NCBI GenBank assembly: GCA_037176885.1
Contig: JAWWNJ010000212.1
Coordinates: forward strand, 225,890-289,889
Length of the DNA stretch: 64,000 bases
Direction: 5' to 3'
Origin: Favolaschia claudopus
Taxonomy: Eukaryota; Basidiomycota; Agaricomycetes; Agaricales; Mycenaceae
The notes below the pieces were generated by a model. The model was not told where the DNA came from, made no database searches, and saw only the letters and a program-made list of their open reading frames with translations. Of the stretch, positions 10,478 through 20,924 are shown one piece after another. Numbering within the stretch: the first letter of the stretch is position 1; every line of letters starts with the position of its first letter. A program made the translations under genes and the position numbers.

Positions 10478-11176
10478 AGCTATCTTACCCGGGAATTGGG
10501 CACCCAATTCCCTGCAAAGGGTCCTGAAACGAGGGGAATTCGGGGCAACAACGACAGCGTGGGAGGGAATAGGGGGCAACGCCGAAAAAACACCTCCAGA
10601 ATCGAGGGAATAGGGGGCAACAGCTGGAATCGGGAGCAACTCGAATTCTCCCAGAATTTTCAGAGTAGAAACAAACGCACAATAAATATAACAACCCACA
10701 ACCGGCCATAAGAAACGAACGAAACAAACTCAACTCTTATAGCCCAAAGCAAGGCCTTATAATAAACGCAACTCAGAGGAAACCCTCTCAGCCAACCCAA
10801 TTGCTCAAACAAATTCTTATAACGGCACACGAACCCTTATAATAAATGCCAACTAAAATCATTATTATAGTCACCGGTTGGACACTATAATGACAGTGCG
10901 GAAAAATATTGTTGGAACCAAATATGTCCCAAATGGCCCACAAACCATGGTAGTGTCACCGCGAATGGCCTGACAGGTCTCGTTGACTTGCTATATGGCC
11001 TCGAACGGAAATCGTAGGCAAAAAACCGAAACTCTGATAGCAGAGTCAATTCTCTACTGATTGCCTTGGTTGTAGGCTCGAATTGAAGCGTTTGAATGGG
11101 GCTAGAAGGGTAGACTATCATTGGCTTCACCGAACCGGGTCGAGGTACTCAAGTACTGGGACGTGTTGAACATATA
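10478..11176. repeat. unknown dispersed repeat, copy B
   Basis: Matches copy C closely from the TATAATAAATGCC region to TTGAACATAT. The palindrome arms are GGGAATTGGG (10491-10500) and CCCAATTCCC (10503-10512) around a CA centre. Direct words: GGGGAATTCGGGGCAAC near 10533, GGGAATAGGGGGCAAC near 10564 and 10606, GGAATCGGGAGCAAC near 10625. There is no open frame of note. Confidence 0.7.
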
Positions 11177-11562
11177 CAGTCATTTGTGTTCAGACACAAG
11201 TGCACTGCATCAATTGAATATGTCTCACTGATAGGCCTTCAAAACCACGCATTACGAGTCTCTAGTGTCCTGGCAAGGTTTAGGGATATCCACTTCGACG
11301 GGTAGAGACACTGCGAGGACCCAAACACGCCGATCGAAGCTATACGGAATGCAGCAAGGCAACGCCAGAGCAGAGACGTTAAGGTTGGTGACAACTCAAC
11401 AGCACGGACGTTAAGGTTAGCGACCCCACTCCCCCGACGGAATTCACCAGAATATAAATTTTTTTCGGCAGCTTCGGAAAGGAAATCGACAATCCAGCAA
11501 GGCAGTGTACGGGTTAACAACGCAATGCAGCAAGACATTGGCGAACTAGCCACTCAAACCTA
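11177..11562. other. spacer between repeat copies B and C
   Basis: No gene is seen. It contains a short direct repeat around ACGTTAAGGTT (11375 and 11407). Frames on the minus strand here show no recognisable motif. Confidence 0.35.
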
Positions 11563-12157
11563 GCTACGGTAATGGGGAATCCGGCGCCGGATTCCGTGAA
11601 AAGAGGACTCAACACAGAGGAGAAATTGACAGCGTGGGAGGGAATTCTGCCCGAAATTGTTTTCGACCCACGGGAATCCGGCAACACAACGGGAATCCGG
11701 CAACACGCCTCAATTCAGTGCCTCATTCAAACATAATCATCAGCACTCACCACCAACTCAACAGAACGAAGCCAAGACAAATGAATTCTTATAACAGCAC
11801 TCGGGGCCTTATAATAAATGCGAAAAACTTATAACGGCTCACCAGCCCTTATAATAAATGCCAATTAAAATCATTATTATAGTCAACGCTCCAGCACTAT
11901 AAGGACAGTGCAGAAAAATATTGTTGGAACCAAATATGTCCCAAATACCTTACAAACCATGGTAGTGTCACCGCGAATGCCCAACAGGTCTCATTGACTT
12001 GCTATATGGCCTCGAACGGAAAACGTAGGGCGAAAACCGAAACCTTGGGTATAGGCTCGAATTGAAGCGTTTGAATAGCACTGCAAGAGCCAGTAGTGAT
12101 CGGTTGAATCGAACGTCACAAAGGTACTCAGCTATTCACGTGTCTTGAACATATTCG
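11563..12157. repeat. unknown dispersed repeat, copy C
   Basis: Same architecture as A and B. A perfect 20-bp palindrome GGAATCCGGCGCCGGATTCC at 11576-11595 is followed by direct words GGGAATCCGGCAACAC near 11672 and 11690, which carry the same variable core as the palindrome. The 3' half aligns with copy B up to TTGAACATAT at about 12156. Confidence 0.7.
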
Positions 12158-13281
12158 GTTCTGCGAAGACTCCTCGCAGACATCCCGACGAGTCGGACAG
12201 CAAGCATCGCCGCCGCCGACTGTCAGGGGAACCCCCCGCTTCCCCGACCCGCTCCGCTATTCCTTGCATCACTCCAGCCTTCTTGGGAACGCTACTCCCT
12301 CCAGACTTCCCCCTTTGTCACACCTTCCTCCTTCCGACCCCCCGTTCCCCTCCTCGACAGACTCCTGTCGACCCTGCGCTCCTACAGCTAGTGCTCAGCG
12401 CAACCCGGTTCCCTACTGGTCTTCCGGTCAGACTTCTAGCCCTCCGAGAGCTCTGGTACCCCCGAGCTCCGGCCCTCCGGACTCCGGCTCCGGTTTCCCA
12501 CGCTCTCCGGACCACAGGGTATCTTCGGGCCTTCGTCGGTCTACGATCTCTGGACCAGTATTGTGATCCTCCCTCTTCTGGGCATATCCCTGGCTCCCTG
12601 CTACTGTTGGATCATCTGATCATTGATATCACATCATAGATGCTGTGCTACTACATAGTTCCCACGCACCGTGAGAAGTCACGCGTCACGCGCACTTTTA
12701 CTGTGACGCCTGGGCATGGAGACTCCTTACTCTGTTCTCTAAGGATTCTCCCTCTGCCCAGGTGAGTAGACACTCTTCCTCTTGTTGTAGCTAGCCCACT
12801 AAGGATTCTCCCTCTGCCCAGTGCTTGTTGGACTCTTGAGTACCTCGGGCCTCAGGCCCTGGCAGCTGTTGCCCTTACACCGACGTCGAAACTCGCGGCG
12901 TAACCACCACTCGCATGGGCGCCGCGATAAACGACATCTCATTGAGCCCGGTGATCCCACTATGGCTGGGCTGCCGGCGAAGCATCTCAGGAAATGGCGC
13001 CGCAGTCTGCACCATTTCTACAAGCGGTTCTTGAAGGATACATTGGGGAAGAAATCCGCAATGTCTTCTGTGTTCGATGAGAGCAAGAACCTCAAATTTC
13101 TCGTTCCGCCCTCGTACAACGGGTCGGCGGATATTGTGAAATTCGACGAGCACATTCTAGCAATGGGCCGTTGGCTGGAACTCGTGGGTTTGGGTGCTAA
13201 GAAGAACGACCACAAACGAGTTGTTACTCACGGATTTTATTTATCCGGAGCTGCTAAAGACTGGTACGAGACTCAAGTTGG
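12158..13281 (+). pseudogene. Ty3-type gag fragment, split by solo LTR 2
   Basis: Coding sequence before 12220 and after 12885 is in one frame once the 659-bp LTR and its duplication are taken out. The C-terminal part reads like a Retrotrans_gag domain: KFLVPPSYNGSADIVKFDEH (about 13100) and LSGAAKDWYETQV (about 13245), with Arg/His-rich sequence upstream. It ends at 13281 where LINE sequence begins. No other part of this element is adjacent. Confidence 0.65.
12221..12879. mobile_element. solo LTR 2 (659 bp)
   Basis: Same length as solo LTR 1, and the reading frames inside have identical translations. Ends TGT...ACA, perfect 5-bp target duplication CCGAC (12216-12220 and 12880-12884). It interrupts a gag frame. 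Confidence 0.95.
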
Positions 13282-14451
13282 ATGTCTCCTGATCCGTTAC
13301 CACGATCACTACCACAGGCAGCACGCTCGCCTTCCCTCGAAGACCTCCACAAAGCCATTCATAGCATCCCACTCCCGAAGTCTACCTCAGCCAAAACATG
13401 TTCTGTTCCCCTAGCAGACTTGAAAAACATCCGCACTCTGATAGCGACCCTTTTGCTCAGCCAGAACCTCCACTCCGACACCACTGCTAGCATCTCGTCC
13501 ATTGTTACCAAACTCGACACACTTTCATCCAAGATAGACTCTATTTCACCAGCTCCCATAAATCCTACCCCTTCATCTGGCGTATCCTCCCAGAAATCCT
13601 ACGCATCTGTCGCTGCTTCTACCACTGCCACGTCACTGGCCCCATCCCGTGTTCCGCGTGACACCTCTCGTGACATCACGCTCACCCCGAAAGACCGCCG
13701 GTACAAGGCCTTCGTTAACGAGACACACCACGCTATTCAGCAGCAGCTTAACGCAATAATCAATGGATCCCCTCGCTACTGCGAGTACGACGAGACACCA
13801 TTTGTCCGCGCAGTTGCCAAATATCGAAATGGTGACATTCGCATCTCCTTCCAGTCTACCTGGGCTGCTCACCTCCTTACGGAGGACAGCACCTGGTTGT
13901 CCACCTTCTCCACCCTCCTTCGAATTCGCTCCCCAACGTTTGCTGTTGTCATGCACCGGGGCAACTGGATGCCCAGGTCTCTTGTCAGGGTACACTGGAT
14001 TGGTCGCCGTTCTGACGACGAGGTGCGAAAAGCGAAACAACACTCTTCGATTGTCCTTCACTTTGGGAATCCAACTGCTGCCAACCTCGCTATTTCTCAG
14101 CGCCTGGCGCTTCACGGACACCTCCATCGTACTGAAAGGTACTCACCACAACCCTTACAGTGCTTCAACTGCTACTCGTTTGGCCATATTGCGTCTCAAT
14201 GCAAGCGTCCCGCTATCTGCGGCATCTGCGCTTCCGATCATCCAACTTCCAACTGCCAATGCCCGCACTCTACTTCATGCCAACCCCTCGCCAAATGTAC
14301 TCTTCTACCAGTCAAATGTGGTCTGCGCGGCTGTGGCGGCCCTCACCGGGCGACTGACTTGTCATGCCCTATCCGCCAAGTCATTCTGCTCCGTATTTCT
14401 GCAGAACATGCAGCCGCTGGTCCTCTCTTCAAGGTCCCTCCGGATCTTTGA
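13282..14451 (+). CDS. LINE ORF1 (Gag-like, fungal non-LTR retrotransposon)
   Basis: 389 codons from a true ATG. The N-terminal 130 residues are Ser/Thr-rich. The middle looks like the globular part of LINE ORF1 proteins (FVRAVAKYRNGDIRISF, then SLVRVHWIGRRSDDEVRKAK). At the C-terminus are zinc knuckles CFNCYSFGHIASQC (14161-14202) and a CX2CX4HX4C-like CGICASDHPTSNC, with more Cys/His pairs after. This fits Tad1/I-type fungal LINEs, where ORF1 binds RNA. There is no ORF2 (endonuclease/RT) downstream, so the element is 3'-deleted, which is odd because LINEs are usually 5'-truncated. The ATG directly abuts gag sequence at 13281. Confidence 0.75.
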   Translation: MSPDPLPRSLPQAARSPSLEDLHKAIHSIPLPKSTSAKTCSVPLADLKNIRTLIATLLLSQNLHSDTTASISSIVTKLDTLSSKIDSISPAPINPTPSSGVSSQKSYASVAASTTATSLAPSRVPRDTSRDITLTPKDRRYKAFVNETHHAIQQQLNAIINGSPRYCEYDETPFVRAVAKYRNGDIRISFQSTWAAHLLTEDSTWLSTFSTLLRIRSPTFAVVMHRGNWMPRSLVRVHWIGRRSDDEVRKAKQHSSIVLHFGNPTAANLAISQRLALHGHLHRTERYSPQPLQCFNCYSFGHIASQCKRPAICGICASDHPTSNCQCPHSTSCQPLAKCTLLPVKCGLRGCGGPHRATDLSCPIRQVILLRISAEHAAAGPLFKVPPDL

Positions 14452-14926
14452 AAATTCTTTCCCTTATTTCTCGCCATACGAAACCGAAACCCTGCTCTGA
14501 ACCCATCAACAGATTCATCTCAATATCTACCATCTACTTCATCCACTGTGCCCTATTCAATGGGTAATTTCCCGGAGTTTGTCGCCCGCTTCACCTGCTC
14601 TGCATGTATTACGGTCTACGATGGACATACGTTCAGAAATAGTTGGAAAGTAGTAAAGTAAGGTACTCCCCATCAGTCCCCATCCACCTTCGACAAACAT
14701 CACGTGCCCAAGTGTGACAACTTCCTTTTTCGGACTGACCCGATACAAAAATCTGTAGAATTATGCTCTGGTCATATTAGCTCAAATCCTTCGACCAAAA
14801 CCTTTAAAATTAGTCTATCTACTGTCGTAAATTTTGGTAGAATCAAATCCTTCGAATTGGTCCAGGAATTATCAAATCTCCGTCAAAAACAGCACTTTCT
14901 CCGCCAACGCGTTGTCAAATCTGCCT
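14452..14926. other. decayed sequence after LINE ORF1
   Basis: Short coding-like shreds but no frame longer than about 70 codons with a recognisable motif. No LINE ORF2, no poly(A) tail. Confidence 0.35.
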
Positions 14927-15371
14927 ATGGGAACCTACTCAAGGCGCCGCAAGACCCTGGCAATGAACCTGCTTCAAAACATGAGCAATGGCACCAAGCG
15001 GGTGTGGGAGGAGCTCAGTCCCAAGAAGGTAACCAAATGGCTTTCGCCGAAAAAGAGACGGAAAGAAAATAGCTGCGCAGAGGTGTGTCAGAAACCTCGG
15101 ATCCATTACTCACTGTTATATATTCCTCTAGAACACAAACGACGCGACAATTGATGTTGAAGATATGTTAATTGGCGCGTTTGACGCGTCGAGTGTGGAC
15201 GCGTCAAACACGGTCAACGCGCCAAGCCATCAATACCCGGTAAACCCTTTTTACGCGTCGATGGACTGTTTCTCTGTGCCTGGACCTACACATTTTCCCT
15301 CGGGTGCACCACCTGCCCGTGAACTCCTGTGGAAGCTGCCCGAAGTGACAATTGATCTGTATTCACGCTGA
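14927..15371 (+). CDS. small two-exon hypothetical gene
   Basis: Not recognised. Exon 1 (14927-15082) starts at ATG and encodes a basic segment (LSPKKVTKWLSPKKRRKEN). A 49-base GT-AG intron, 15083-15131 (GTGTGT...CTAG), joins it in frame, phase 0, to exon 2 (15132-15371). Exon 2 is acidic/Ser-rich, starts NTNDATIDVEDMLIG and ends at TGA. Total about 131 residues. The frame is open upstream of the ATG to about 14834. Basic Lys/Arg-rich starts of this kind occur in proteins near basidiomycete transposons, but I cannot assign a family. It could be a remnant of a longer gene. Confidence 0.4.
15180..15208. other. inverted repeat with two ACGCGT boxes
   Basis: TTTGACGCGTC, spacer GAGTGTG, GACGCGTCAAA: perfect 11-bp arms. 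A third ACGCGT lies at about 15253. ACGCGT is the core bound by MBF-type cell-cycle factors in yeasts. Here the repeat lies inside the putative exon 2, so it may be a coding coincidence (repeated DAS). Confidence 0.5.
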
Positions 15372-15957
15372 ATGCTTTGGTAGATTCGTCAACCGTTGTC
15401 ATCGCTTCGGTGATGGATATCTGAATCATAAACTCACCGGAAGGCAAGCAGCGTGGGCTGCAAAGAAATACCACGTACATAGAACATACCCAGCTACTAT
15501 TTTGACGAGGCAGGCATCCACTAATCACCGAAACAAGCCAATTTGGGCAAAGATCTTGTAATTCACTCATACAGAAAAGCCTTAGGGCTCTAGTTTTTTC
15601 GGTACAGCTTGTATAGTTACTTATCTCGGATTTGGTCGAGGGAAATCGCCACGCAGTGCCTAGTTGTCGCAATATTATCTTTCTCTCTCAACGTGTCCCT
15701 AAATGGAAGTGTGACCGTCACGTCATGTGATGTTCGTCGAAGGTGGATGAGCAAAGTACTGTATACTTTCGACCAAAGGTTCAGGTGACGGGTGACTGGG
15801 ACCCGATGAACTGAACAATTTTGAAGCTGGTGACGGGTGACACGCACTTTTTTCGTCCAAAAAAGGGCAAAAAAAACGTCAAAAATCGCGGGCCGGCTGT
15901 CGCCGGCCTTCCATATATAGCAAACGACCCGACTCGTATACCTTCAAAACTCAATTT
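15372..15957. other. gene-free stretch before Ty3 element 2
   Basis: No gene. The word GTGACGGGTGAC occurs twice (about 15784 and 15830). A CCGGCTGTCGCCGGCC hairpin and a TATATA box lie at about 15892-15920. Confidence 0.35.
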
Positions 15958-17010
15958 ATGTCCCACATGCCCTCAGCGATGTTTCATTCACTAATTGAGC
16001 GCAATGTAACCGCTGAATACAGCAGCATCAAGGAGATTCTTGACTGTGCGGTGAATTACAAATGGCACCAATCCATTCGGGAACGCAATGCTGAGAAGCG
16101 ACGTTCTCAACCGCGAACTACTGAATCATCAACTAAACGAGAGAGTGGGTCTAAAGACGCACCTCGTATGGCAGTTGGCCATCGCGATGTGACGAAGCGC
16201 TACCGTTTCGTCAAACGCGAACCTCTGCGGAACGAGCAGAGAAAGGGAGACTATCGTCCCAACTCTGCAAGAATTATTCCCAAGGAAGAATCACGACATG
16301 AAACGTCGTGATGGGGGAGGAAATGGGAATGAATCGAAAGTTCGGCCGTATCCAAGCCTCAACAAGGGTCTAAACCTCCTGCACCAAAGACGGGCAAGGG
16401 GAAATGCTACAGCTGTGGTGGCGATCACTATAGCACCGATCCTGTTTGTCCAAATAATAAAACTCGCGCACCTATATTGTATAATGGGCGCGAGGTTGTT
16501 GACGATAATGAGGACGAAGAGTCCAAGCCGTCAACATCGTCGGAGTCGAAACAGACCTCGGGCGATGCTACCGAGCAGTTCAAGCACATAGCTGAGAGCT
16601 CGGATATTGAAGATGTTGAGAATGTTGACGGTGAGCAGTACGAATCTGAGTACACGCTGGAAGAATGCAGCGAGTATTCAGAGTACGACGATGATGAGCG
16701 GTGTTTCCACCTCATCGAGGAGGATGACGATGCTCCTGAATTAGAGTCAGTCTCTGATTCTGATGAAGAATCCGACGACTGGTGCTCAGACTCGTCTATC
16801 GCAGAGCCTGCAGCTCAACCTGAGCTGCTGGTACCACCAATATTGAAGAATAGACCAAAATCTAAACGAAGAGAGCTTACCCTCGAAGAATTGGGATTAT
16901 TTGGTGTGTGCGACGATTATTCTGATGACGAGTTCGTGTCAGAAGAGGACGTCGACAAGTTGGCCAAGGAAATGGCAACTTGTTTGATGGAAACGGGAGA
17001 CCCTGAGGCG
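15958..17010 (+). pseudogene. gag: Ty3 element 2 gag (5'-truncated, frameshifted)
   Basis: The first frame (15958-16311) reads as a Ty3 gag C-terminal part (PSAMFHSLIERN then a basic region). After a frame change near 16300 comes a zinc knuckle CYSCGGDHYSTDPVC at 16405-16449 and a long acidic region up to 17010. The gag N-terminus is missing; unrelated sequence precedes 15958. At 17010 the frame is cut by a hAT MITE and continues at 17655. Confidence 0.75.
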
Positions 17011-17646
17011 TAGTGCTGTCCACATATGATATTAATACGAAATTTTGCGTATCGTATTATACCAATATTATATTACGGTTCCGAGGCTCGTATCGTATCT
17101 GTATCTACTATTATCGTATTATATTAAGTTTTATCATGATATATTATTGTTAAATTTTAATACACATATAATACACTTTTTTTTTTGTCCCGGGGCATTT
17201 TTTTTTGCTCCGGGAGCCCCATGCTGATAGCCAAAGACCCTCTAACATAAGGAGATGCTCAACCAAGGAACAAGAACATAATTTGTACATTTCTGACTGC
17301 GTATTTGGGCCTAGCTTAACACAAGGTCAGATGATTGGCCATCACAGCCATCCATCAATAGTGTTTGGAACAAAATTTGATTGATCTTTTGAGTGAGACT
17401 CATCAGAGGCATGAGGCTCGGCTCGGCTCAGGGGCATCATGGCTGGCTTCACCTGTGCCCTTGTCTAAATAATACAAGAATAATACGCATAATACGGTCA
17501 GAGCATATCATACTATACTCATATCGTATCGTACTATATTTTTTCGTATCAGTATTATTGTGCAAGCCATGAGCCCGTATTATATCTGTATTATCCATGA
17601 TATATTAATAATATAATAATATGTATTATAATTATGGACAGCACTA
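17011..17646. mobile_element. 636-bp non-autonomous hAT element
   Basis: Inverted ends TAGTGCTGTCCA and an exact 8-bp target duplication CTGAGGCG (17003-17010 and 17647-17654), which is the hAT signature. AT-rich subterminal regions are full of CGTATTAT/CGTATCGTAT words. No transposase. Taking it out restores the reading frame of the retroelement across the site. Confidence 0.93.
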
Positions 17647-17654
17647 CTGAGGCG

Positions 17655-18221
17655 GTGGTTGAATATTTTGCCGCAGGCCGTGAGCAGGGTACGCAGGATT
17701 CTGGCTCCCAGAATGGTCGGAAACGCGGGGTTTATCTCAGAAAATCGAAAGAGGTACGCCCAAGACCTGCGCGGACAAAGTCGGAGAACTTCTGCTTGAC
17801 CGCATACGTGAACGTCAACGGCAAACCTGCCTTCGCATTATTCGATTCAGGTTGCACAACCGAAGCGTGTAGCCCTGAATTTGCTCGCGTTGCCGGAATT
17901 AAAGTCTTTCCAATAAAGTCGGAAGTGACTCTTCAGCTGGGAACTGCTGGGAGTCGCTCGAAAATCAACCACGGCATGATTACTGTAGTTGAATATGATA
18001 ATATTGTAGCTGAAGAGCACCTGGACATTGTCAATGTCGATAGATTTGATGTCATTCTCGGTACTAAATTCATGAGGAAGCATCGCATTTCTCTGGATTT
18101 TGAGTTCAACACCGTACGAGTTGCGGGCGTACCTGCAGCAACTCTGTCTGAAAAGGCTGATTGCAGTGAAATTGAGCGACGAAATGCTGCTCGCCGGATT
18201 GTACGTACCGCACAGGAGTGA
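17655..18221 (+). pseudogene. pro: Ty3 element 2 protease
   Basis: Retropepsin-like domain: catalytic Asp-Ser-Gly at 17844-17852 (LFDSGCTTEA) and the ILGTKFMRKH block near 18055. It continues the acidic gag frame across the hAT site. The frame ends at TGA 18219-18221 and the following linker is in other frames. Confidence 0.8.
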
Positions 18222-19816
18222 CGTGAGGCGGCGGGAGAGACAATCCCCGCCCCTGCAACGTCAAAAGCGCGAGCTATATGTCGGAATGACAACCACTCGG
18301 AAAGGGACCGTGACCTTGCAGGAGGTTCCCGACGAGGAAGTCATTGAAGACTTTGCTCGCAAATCATTACCGCCATAGTTTCCTGTAATAATTGAGGATC
18401 CTGGTGAGATTACTAGTGCAGAGGGCGAGAAGTTTCCAGAGCTTGTAATGGAACTCTCGCGCCTTTATTTTCCAGACAAACATTCACTCGAGAATAGCGC
18501 AGAACGCGCTCGGTTGAATGCACTCCGAAATCCTCCAAAACCAGTACCATCTGCTAAATTACCAGAGGTCCTGGCTGATGAGGTCAGAGAACATCTAGGA
18601 AGGATGTTTCGTACCGCAACAGACATCCATGTCCCAGAGATTGAAGCCGGTAAGCTGAAGTTTACTGAGGAAGACGTTCCACGGCTTCGAGACCGGTGGA
18701 GGGAGATATGCCTTGACATTATGTCCGGTGTACCTGAGAAGATGCCGCCGTTACGCGCGGTTAATCATCGAATACCCCTCATCGATGAGCAAATGTTGTA
18801 TCATTACCATTTGCCCAGATGTCCCGACGCAATGAAGCCTCAGCTCAGCGAGAAAATTCAAAAATATACTCGCGCGGGCTGGTGGGAACCTGTGCAGACC
18901 AGTCAGGCTGCACCGATGCTCTGCATTCCTAAGAAGAATGGGAGCTTACGCACCGCGATAGACTGTCGCAAGCGAAATGCGAACACGCAGAAAGACGTGA
19001 CGCCCTTTCCAGACTAGGATCAGATCCGTATGGATTGTGCGCGCGCGAAATATCGGTCGAAAATTGACATGTCCGACGCCTACGAGCAGATAAGATTATT
19101 GCCGAAGACGTCTGGAAAACGGCATTCGCAACCATCTACGGAACGTATGTCAGTCACACTATGCAAATTGGAGACTGTAACGCACCTGCGACTTTCCAAC
19201 GCATCATGACGATGGTCTTCCAGGAGTTCATCGGACGATTTGTTCATGTCTACCTGGACGACATTTTTATCTACTCCAACAGTATCGAGGAGCATGAACG
19301 GCACCTTGGGCTAGTATTTGATACTCTTCGCAGGAATCAGTTCTACCTGAAGAAAGAGAAATGTGACCTGTATTCAAAGAAGATGGATTGTCTAGGACAT
19401 CTAATCGACGATCGTGGACTTCACGCGGACGCCGACAAGATGCAGAAGATACGCGAGTGGAGAACACCGCGTACCTATCATGACGTTCAACGGTTTCTGG
19501 GTTTAGTTCAATATCTCGCGCAATTTCTGCCGGATATTTCTGCTTACACTGGTCCACTAGCAGCCATCACGCGGAACGGAGCGTCTATTCATTGTTTCGA
19601 CACGATCAAGTTGATATGTTGCAAGATCGCTGAATGAACCTATCTGGGTTATTTGTGACGCATCTGTCTCGGGAGTAGGAGCTATGTACGGTCAAGGACC
19701 TACCTGGCAAACCTGTCGACCCGCAGGGTTCATGTTGAGGAAATTCACATGTGCTCAACATAATTACCGTGTTTTTGAACAGGAGACGCTTGCGATTCTC
19801 GAGGCGCTTCTGAAAT
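18222..19816 (+). pseudogene. pol: Ty3 element 2 Pol part 1: RT and start of RNase H
   Basis: Linker, then reverse transcriptase. The N-terminal fingers (PMLCIPKKNGSLRTAIDCRK near 18915) end in an in-frame TAG at 19015-19017. The palm follows with a frame change near 19090-19160. YLDD lies at 19251-19262 and the thumb/connection runs to 19637 (TGA at 19635-19637). RNase H begins near 19650 (ICDASVSGVGAMYGQG) and is cut by a hAT element at 19816. Several stops and frame changes show that it is dead. Confidence 0.85.
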
Positions 19817-20916
19817 CAGTGTTGGAATTTAAGGGGTTAATAAGGGTAAAATTTGAAGCTAAGACCTTAACCTTAACTAGGGCTTAATAATAAGGGCAAA
19901 TTAAGGGTCAAGTTAAGGGCTGATTAAATTTTTTCTGCGCGAGCCAGGACCGCCTCCAGGTGTACAAAATGCAAGTCTTTCCCTCTCAGATTCCCTGAAA
20001 CTTCCCGGGGACCTTCATTCACGCTCTGGGCCTCAAATCATTCATCACTAAAATTTCAACCAAGGAACATCAAATAAATTGAGACTGTTTTGTATATTTA
20101 AGATAGAGAGCGTGGGATCCCCGCACCCTTATGTCAGCATCACACTGTGACATTGTCACGCTCGACGTCGAGGGCTTATAGCACGATGCTAAGGTCCAGA
20201 TTGGGAATTTTGCCCAATACAAGTCTTAGATAGAGGTTCAATGAAGGGTTCCTATTGGGCAGAGTTGCCAAAATGTCCCCTGGTCTCTTGCTATATGACC
20301 CACAAAAAAATTCAGACCACTTTTTTTCTGAGTGTTTTAATGTGGTTTTCTCACCAAATGGGACACGCTTCAAAGATTTCGGAGGAAAATTTGGCCAACA
20401 CAGCCACAGGATAGTCATCTCGGCATGCTTCGGCAGCTCGCTTAAGGGTGGGACCTGTCAAACTTTTGCGGCGCAATGAGTGACAGAACACTGACAGAAC
20501 CTCCTTGCAGTGTGGAAGGTGCTTTTCAAACCAAAAACCAAAATTTCAGAGCCGAAACAGCGAGAATGTCTTCTAAGTCTGTAGGTCAGCCCTTCCGCAG
20601 GCTGGAAAGAGCACGAAATTTTTTGTGCGACTGGGGATTTGGCCGTGGGAACGATTAATAAGCGTTACATAACGTGCTTAAGTAAGGTGCGGGGATCCCA
20701 CGCTCTCTATCTTATAATTGTTTCCTCGCAAACCAAAAAGGCTCTTTAGAGCCTTCTCAGCTCAAGTTAGTTCAACTGGTGAGATAATGGCGCGAAGAAA
20801 TGTTACATAATCGATCATTAACCCTTAATTAAGGCTTAAGACCGTCGACAATCCTGAACTTAAGGGCAAATTAAGGCTTAACTTAACTTAGGGGTTAACC
20901 CTTAATTCCAACACTG
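19817..20916. mobile_element. 1100-bp non-autonomous hAT element
   Basis: Ends CAGTGTTGGAATT...AATTCCAACACTG with an exact 8-bp duplication TCTGAAAT (19809-19816 and 20917-20924). Subterminal regions repeat TTAAGGG and TTAAGGC words in both orientations. It carries a nested TA-MITE (20101-20712). No transposase. Confidence 0.93.
20101..20712. mobile_element. 612-bp TA-MITE nested in the hAT element
   Basis: Ends AGATAGAGAGCGTGGGATCC and its complement, giving inverted repeats of about 30 bp that include a GGGGATCC core, flanked by TA on both sides (20099-20100, 20713-20714). No coding capacity. A 3' fragment of the same family lies at 28485-28618. Confidence 0.9.
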
Positions 20917-20924
20917 TCTGAAAT

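Noticed and set aside
15180..15260. ACGCGT cluster as a cell-cycle promoter
   Set aside because: It falls inside a putative coding exon and no gene start follows it; not enough for a promoter call.
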